NCBI GenBank assembly: GCA_025618425.1
Contig: CM046832.1
Span: 21,133,917 to 21,197,916 of the forward strand
Length of the DNA: 64,000 bases
Source of the DNA: Heliocidaris tuberculata
Lineage: Eukaryota; Echinodermata; Echinoidea; Camarodonta; Echinometridae
Direction: 5' to 3'
In this document: one piece after another, positions 60,464-64,000 of the stretch
Layout of the letters: each line of letters opens with the position of its first letter
How positions within the stretch are numbered: the stretch's first letter is position 1
The notes under the pieces: model-generated
Told to the model about the DNA's origin: nothing
Database searches by the model: none
The model's input: only the letters and a program-made list of their open reading frames with translations
Position numbers and translations under genes: made by a program

Positions 60464-60705
60464 ATCCTTAGACATGGGTCCCCTTTTCATTAAAAAGATC
60501 CTTAGACATGGGTCCCATTTCCCCCCAAAAAATCCTTAGACATGGGTCTCTTATCCCGGCTCTTATCATTTGTTTCATTCCTCTCTTTTCTCCCTCATTT
60601 GTCCGGGAAATCCTTAGACATGGGTCCATTTTTCACAAAAAATCCTTAGACATGGGTGCCTATTTACAGTAAAAGGACCCTTGGATGTGGGTATGGGTCT
60701 GGAGT
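60464..60705 (+). repeat. Short tandem array, motif ATCCTTAGACATGGGTCC
   Basis: Copies start near 60466, 60498, 60532, 60609 and 60645, with a diverged one near 60678 (accettable match: CCCTTGGATGTGGGTATGGG). The 18-bp core is nearly invariant; the spacers differ. It sits inside the G-rich-ended DNA element and is interrupted on its left by the LINE insertion. Confidence 0.75.
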
Positions 60706-61796
60706 TCTCAGCCGCACACCCCCGTCCGATTATAATCTGAGTACCCCCCCCCCCCCGGTATATAGCTAGGGCACATATGTAATTCCTTATACTTGTACAT
60801 GTATTTCATTAAAACATGTTATGCCAAAGCCAGTCTGATTCTTCAAAGATTAGGATTCTTTATGTAGGATTTAATTAAAGCTAGAGGCCATATTTTGTCA
60901 AAGGGGGAAAAGACTGAAAGGCGGAACTTCTAGGTAGTGAAAGGTCCCATACCAGAAGTAAAAAGGGGCACTTCTTTGGTACATGAAAATGTTTTTGAAA
61001 AATTGTTTGAGTTTGTATTTGGGCGAGATGTTTCAGTGATCAATGTATTGAGACTAGTCGACTAGACTATCTAAACAAGCTAACTGCAGCGGTCACGTCA
61101 GGAAACTGAGACTAGTTCAACATGAAACCTTCACACACACAGTTTGCTCGGCAGGCATGCATGCACTGCACTTTAATTACATACCGTACATACAACGTAG
61201 CCGCAATACATGCATGCACTAGCTGCATAGACTGTGTATCCTGGACTAGCCTGGCGCGATGTCTATAGACAGCTAGCCCGCAAACTTGCATTGATAAGTG
61301 TGGCATAGCAATACAAAAGAAGGGATTTAAGATATAACTTTGGATGGTAAGTGAGAGGGGGTTTATTTCATTATTATAGCTTTCATTGTAGAAATAACTG
61401 CTAAGTAATGCTGGATTAGTTATTGTTTTTTTAGCCAGTGCAGGACTTAACTTAATAAGTAATAGTGTGAGCTTAGCCTTACTTAGCTCAGCTAGATTTA
61501 TTACTGTGGGTGTTTGTGTGATGAAGGTGATGATGTGACAAGTGTAACTACTCTACTGTGAGTTTACATGGGGATATTATGGAGCTAGAACTCCATGCTA
61601 CTGTCTGATGTTAACTATGATATGAATCATTAATTCATATGATTATCCAGCTGATATATATTCGGCTACAGGCTCTGCGCCAATCAATATGAATCGTTGA
61701 GTGATTGACATGAAAATTTATGTATAGTCAAGCCTCAAGGATTGTAATTCCGAACAGATTGTATTACCGAACGTGTACAGTTAAGCGCCTAAAATG

Positions 61797-61832
61797 GGTT
61801 TTCATACGCGTGGGATTACGCGTATGAAAACC
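61797..61832. repeat. Perfect 15-bp hairpin GGTTTTCATACGCGT
   Basis: GGTTTTCATACGCGT, loop GGGATT, then ACGCGTATGAAAACC: perfect stem. An outer pair ACCGAACGTGT (61767) / ACACGTTCGG (61874) suggests it is the core of a 130-bp palindromic element. Confidence 0.8.
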
Positions 61833-62202
61833 ACACTATTGAAGCAAAGGTTGTGTCTTTTTCCCATAGGTTTCACACGTTCGGAAATACAGTACCTTTT
61901 TCAAGGGACCAAAACGCCGCGTCGTTGGGAAGGGGTTCACTCAGAAGGGAATATCGTATTAAATCCACGTTGTCTTTTTAAAATTTCATCAACTTCTTTT
62001 TCTGTAGGACTTTGAGCATTCATTATGTAAGTTTGACAGATATTCGTTTGATATTTTATTTGCTATCGTTGATTTTCTGAAAAGTGTTTGGACACTGGAT
62101 CCACTACCATAAATGAATGAATCCATGTCATGACATTGATTCATTCATTAATGATTTTTTCTTAAATTGGATCATAACACGTATTGACATAGAGGCATTC
62201 TC

Positions 62203-63650
62203 GTGAAATAAGCCACCCTGCATTCACTTTGTACATGCAGTTTATTGCGTGTAAATATGAGGGTTCACATCCTCCATTGACTTTACACGGCAGTGTGTGT
62301 ACACACTCGATGACCGGTGGCTTATTTCCAGGGTTGGCATATTTCCCGCTTCGGAGGCTTATTTCCCGGACGCCGGGAAATAAGCGGTATTTACCAGTAT
62401 TTACCGCTTTTTACTGGTATTTACCGCTTTTTACCGGGAAATACCGGGAAATATATTTTTCCACTCACTTGTTCATAGGGATTGTCCAATTTTGAACATA
62501 ATAACAATGGTGGTGAGTATGGTTGCTCTGGTGTGTACTGTTTGTGTGTGTGGGTGTGTGTGTGTGTGTGTGTTTGTTCGTGTGTTTGTCTATGTCTGTT
62601 ATTTTGGCTATAAAAAGATTTTTTTTTTTTTTCTGTAAACATTTTATCAAAAGTTCAAAACCAGCAATCACTAGTACACATGTATACAAAATCATTGATA
62701 CACTATTGTTACAAAAACCAATTACATACAGTAGAATATAAGATGGGTTGTATGAAACAAGGTTTCTGATTGGTAAGATGTGGGTCTTGCCAGTGCGTAA
62801 TTCGTTATATGTCACGACCGTGCAATATAACGTGTTATATTTCCCGCTCTGGTGTGTTCTATTTGTGTGTGTGGGTGTGTGTGTGTGTGTTTTTGTGTGT
62901 GTATATTTTTGTGTACAAACTCCCATAGGCAGAGATCAATAACGATACAAATTAATAATACGGAGTTCGTTGCACTTTATCAATGAATGCTGAAATGTAG
63001 AGTTTCGTGAGTTACGATCCCACAAGCAGTTTCCCATTTTCTATAATGCATAGTACATGATCATTTTCGTCAAATTATACCGTAAAATGTGCATCCATAG
63101 ATAAAGAATTTCTCTCGTGCACTATATATACATGTTCACCTCGGCCTATGGCCTCCGTGACATATAATGCACTTGAGAAATTCTAAAGCTATTGATTCAC
63201 ATATTTATACGGTATATTCAACTCAAGAGCATGCACTGTATGTATAATATAATTCATATTCTGAGCTTTATTCACAATTGAAAACAAAAATATTGTAATG
63301 AGATACATGTAAAAAGTTTAACCCCTGGAGAAATGAATTTGAATTTGTGTATGTGTGTTGTACATGTATGTGTGTTTGGGTGTGTACATGTATGCAGTGT
63401 GGATTTAATAATTTGTTTGTTTATGAGTGTTGTGCTGCTAATTATTTCAGAACAATATTTTCAGTTGTTGAGGCTAAAAACAAGTAAAATTATTAATAAA
63501 TAAAGAATTAAAATCATATTTCCCGTTTTTTACATATTTACCGGACGCCCATCATATTTACCGGACGGTATTTACCGGTATTTACCGCCGGTAATTACCG
63601 CCACCGGTATTTACCGCCCAACCCTGCTTATTTCACGAGATGGCCGACAT
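62203..63650. mobile_element. Short palindromic MITE split by the hAT-like element
   Basis: Removing the hAT-like insertion leaves about 140 bp bounded by inverted repeats: TCTCGTGAAATAAGCCACC at the left (from 62205) and GGTGGCTTATTTCACGAGA at the right (62316-62328 joined with 63635-63641). The hAT-like element landed exactly in the right arm, so this is nested insertion read directly from the sequence. The G-poor centre contains GTGTGTACACAC. Confidence 0.65.
62329..63626. mobile_element. Non-autonomous hAT-like element with perfect 8-bp TSD
   Basis: Ends CAGGGTTGGCATATTTCCC (62329) and GGTATTTACCGCCCAACCCTG (63626; inner bases inverted relative to the left) are flanked by identical 8-bp duplications CTTATTTC (62321-62328 and 63627-63634). 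An 8-bp TSD with CAGGG ends is the hAT signature. Subterminal regions are crowded with the repeated motif TATTTACCGG on the right and its relatives on the left. No transposase frame is present. The centre has two homologous (GT)n blocks (62524-62573 and 62847-62892), suggesting an internal duplication. Confidence 0.8.
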
Positions 63651-63896
63651 AGATGGTATGGAGATCTAATCAGGGAAATGAAACTTGCATAGTCACACTT
63701 TCTGGCTTATCGTAAGTGAAATTGATTGAGGACACCCCACTGATATAAAGAGCTGATAAATCTGTCATCAGTCCCGAATTTTGACCGCAGGATGGACACA
63801 TAGACTTTCATTGCGACACCCCTCAATGTCGCTAGAAACAATGTACAAAATTAATTTAAAATATATGTTAAACTTCCAATTTTACGTTATACTCAC

Positions 63897-64000
63897 ATGA
63901 AATCGATTGCTTGTATGGATTTGTTGAAGTTCAATCCTCAGCAAGCCATCAGGCAATGTCCACAGGGTATAAAATTTCAACTTTTGACTGCCAAAACCTG
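63897..64000 (-). CDS. Partial coding exon of an unrecognised gene, cut by the window edge
   Basis: On the minus strand an open reading frame runs in from the right edge and ends at a consensus donor, TTTCAT|GTGAGTATAAC. The translation is GFGSQKLKFYTLWTLPDGLL followed by RIELQQIHTSNRFH, with no stops; the other two frames contain stops. Amino-acid content looks like real protein. I do not recognise the family. No matching downstream exon was found between here and AARSD1 exon 1, so the next exon may be short or hidden among the repeats. It could also be a transposon-derived fragment. Confidence 0.4.

Larger units (their letters stand above)
58821..60758. mobile_element. Non-autonomous DNA element with 'CCGGGGG..TACTCA' inverted ends, host of the LINE insertion
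   Basis: Left end CCCCGGG(G)nTACTCA (58821 on) and right end TGAGTACCCCC(C)nCCGG (to 60758) are inverted copies, and both sides are flanked by the 7-bp direct repeat TATATAG (58814-58820 and 60759-60765). Only about 350 bp belong to this element; the reverse transcriptase copy lies between its arms. The right arm holds five or six copies of the motif ATCCTTAGACATGGGTCC (60464-60705), spaced roughly 35 bp except for one larger gap. Confidence 0.65.
57304..63896. other. Intergenic region upstream of AARSD1
   Basis: Contains the AARSD1 5' flank, a (TTG)n run at 57549-57585, the LINE-bearing element, the palindrome at 61797 and the nested hAT element. A consensus plus-strand donor (TTTGGATG|GTAAGTGAG) near 61350 has no coding support. 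Confidence 0.7.

Noticed and set aside
62421..62942. Thr/His-rich or Val/Cys-rich open frames
   Set aside because: Produced by the (GT)n blocks of the hAT-like element.

Overview
This is animal nuclear DNA: spliced genes with GT/AG introns, low GC, microsatellites, SINEs, a LINE fragment and many MITE-type DNA transposons. There are no bacterial operons, ribosome-binding sites or viral gene sets. Protein similarity to deuterostome CPEB1 and AARSD1, TTAGGG-type degenerate repeats, long G/C homopolymers and the dense inverted-repeat load point to a marine deuterostome, most likely an echinoderm such as a sea urchin. That placement is inference; no sequence search was run.

Two protein genes can be read exon by exon, both on the minus strand. 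(1) CPEB1, the cytoplasmic polyadenylation element-binding protein: six phase-consistent exons from about 31.0 kb down to 11.2 kb, giving about 501 codons. They hold the N-terminal regulatory half and the first half of RRM1. The remaining RRM1, RRM2 and zinc-binding exons were not found and probably lie beyond position 1. (2) AARSD1, a free-standing alanyl-tRNA editing (AlaX-type) enzyme: a complete 12-exon gene from 57,303 to 37,616 coding for 411 residues, with an 18-nt microexon and a first intron of 12.5 kb. A third minus-strand coding exon enters at the right edge (63,897 to 64,000); I do not recognise its gene.

Layout: 1-11,228, CPEB1 intron with MITEs and a tRNA-type SINE; 11,229-31,040, CPEB1 exons separated by repeat-filled introns (a 33-bp minisatellite, TTAGGG-like 30-bp repeats, a 2.3-kb element with 'CCGGCCGCACAG' ends, a SINE with an Alu/7SL-like head); 31,041-37,615, intergenic with microsatellites and two MITEs; 37,616-57,303, AARSD1; 57,304-63,896, intergenic with a 5'-truncated CR1/L2-like reverse transcriptase inserted in another transposon, and a nested hAT-like element.

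The most striking feature is layered transposon nesting. In at least five cases, target-site duplications or interrupted arms show which element landed in which. The AARSD1 first intron alone holds a hAT-like element inside a second palindromic element, a tRNA-SINE inside a third, and that third element inserted in a tandem array whose units carry nuclear-receptor DR1 motifs. CPEB1 (translational control of maternal mRNA) and AARSD1 (translation fidelity) are both translation-related, but nothing in the sequence suggests joint regulation.
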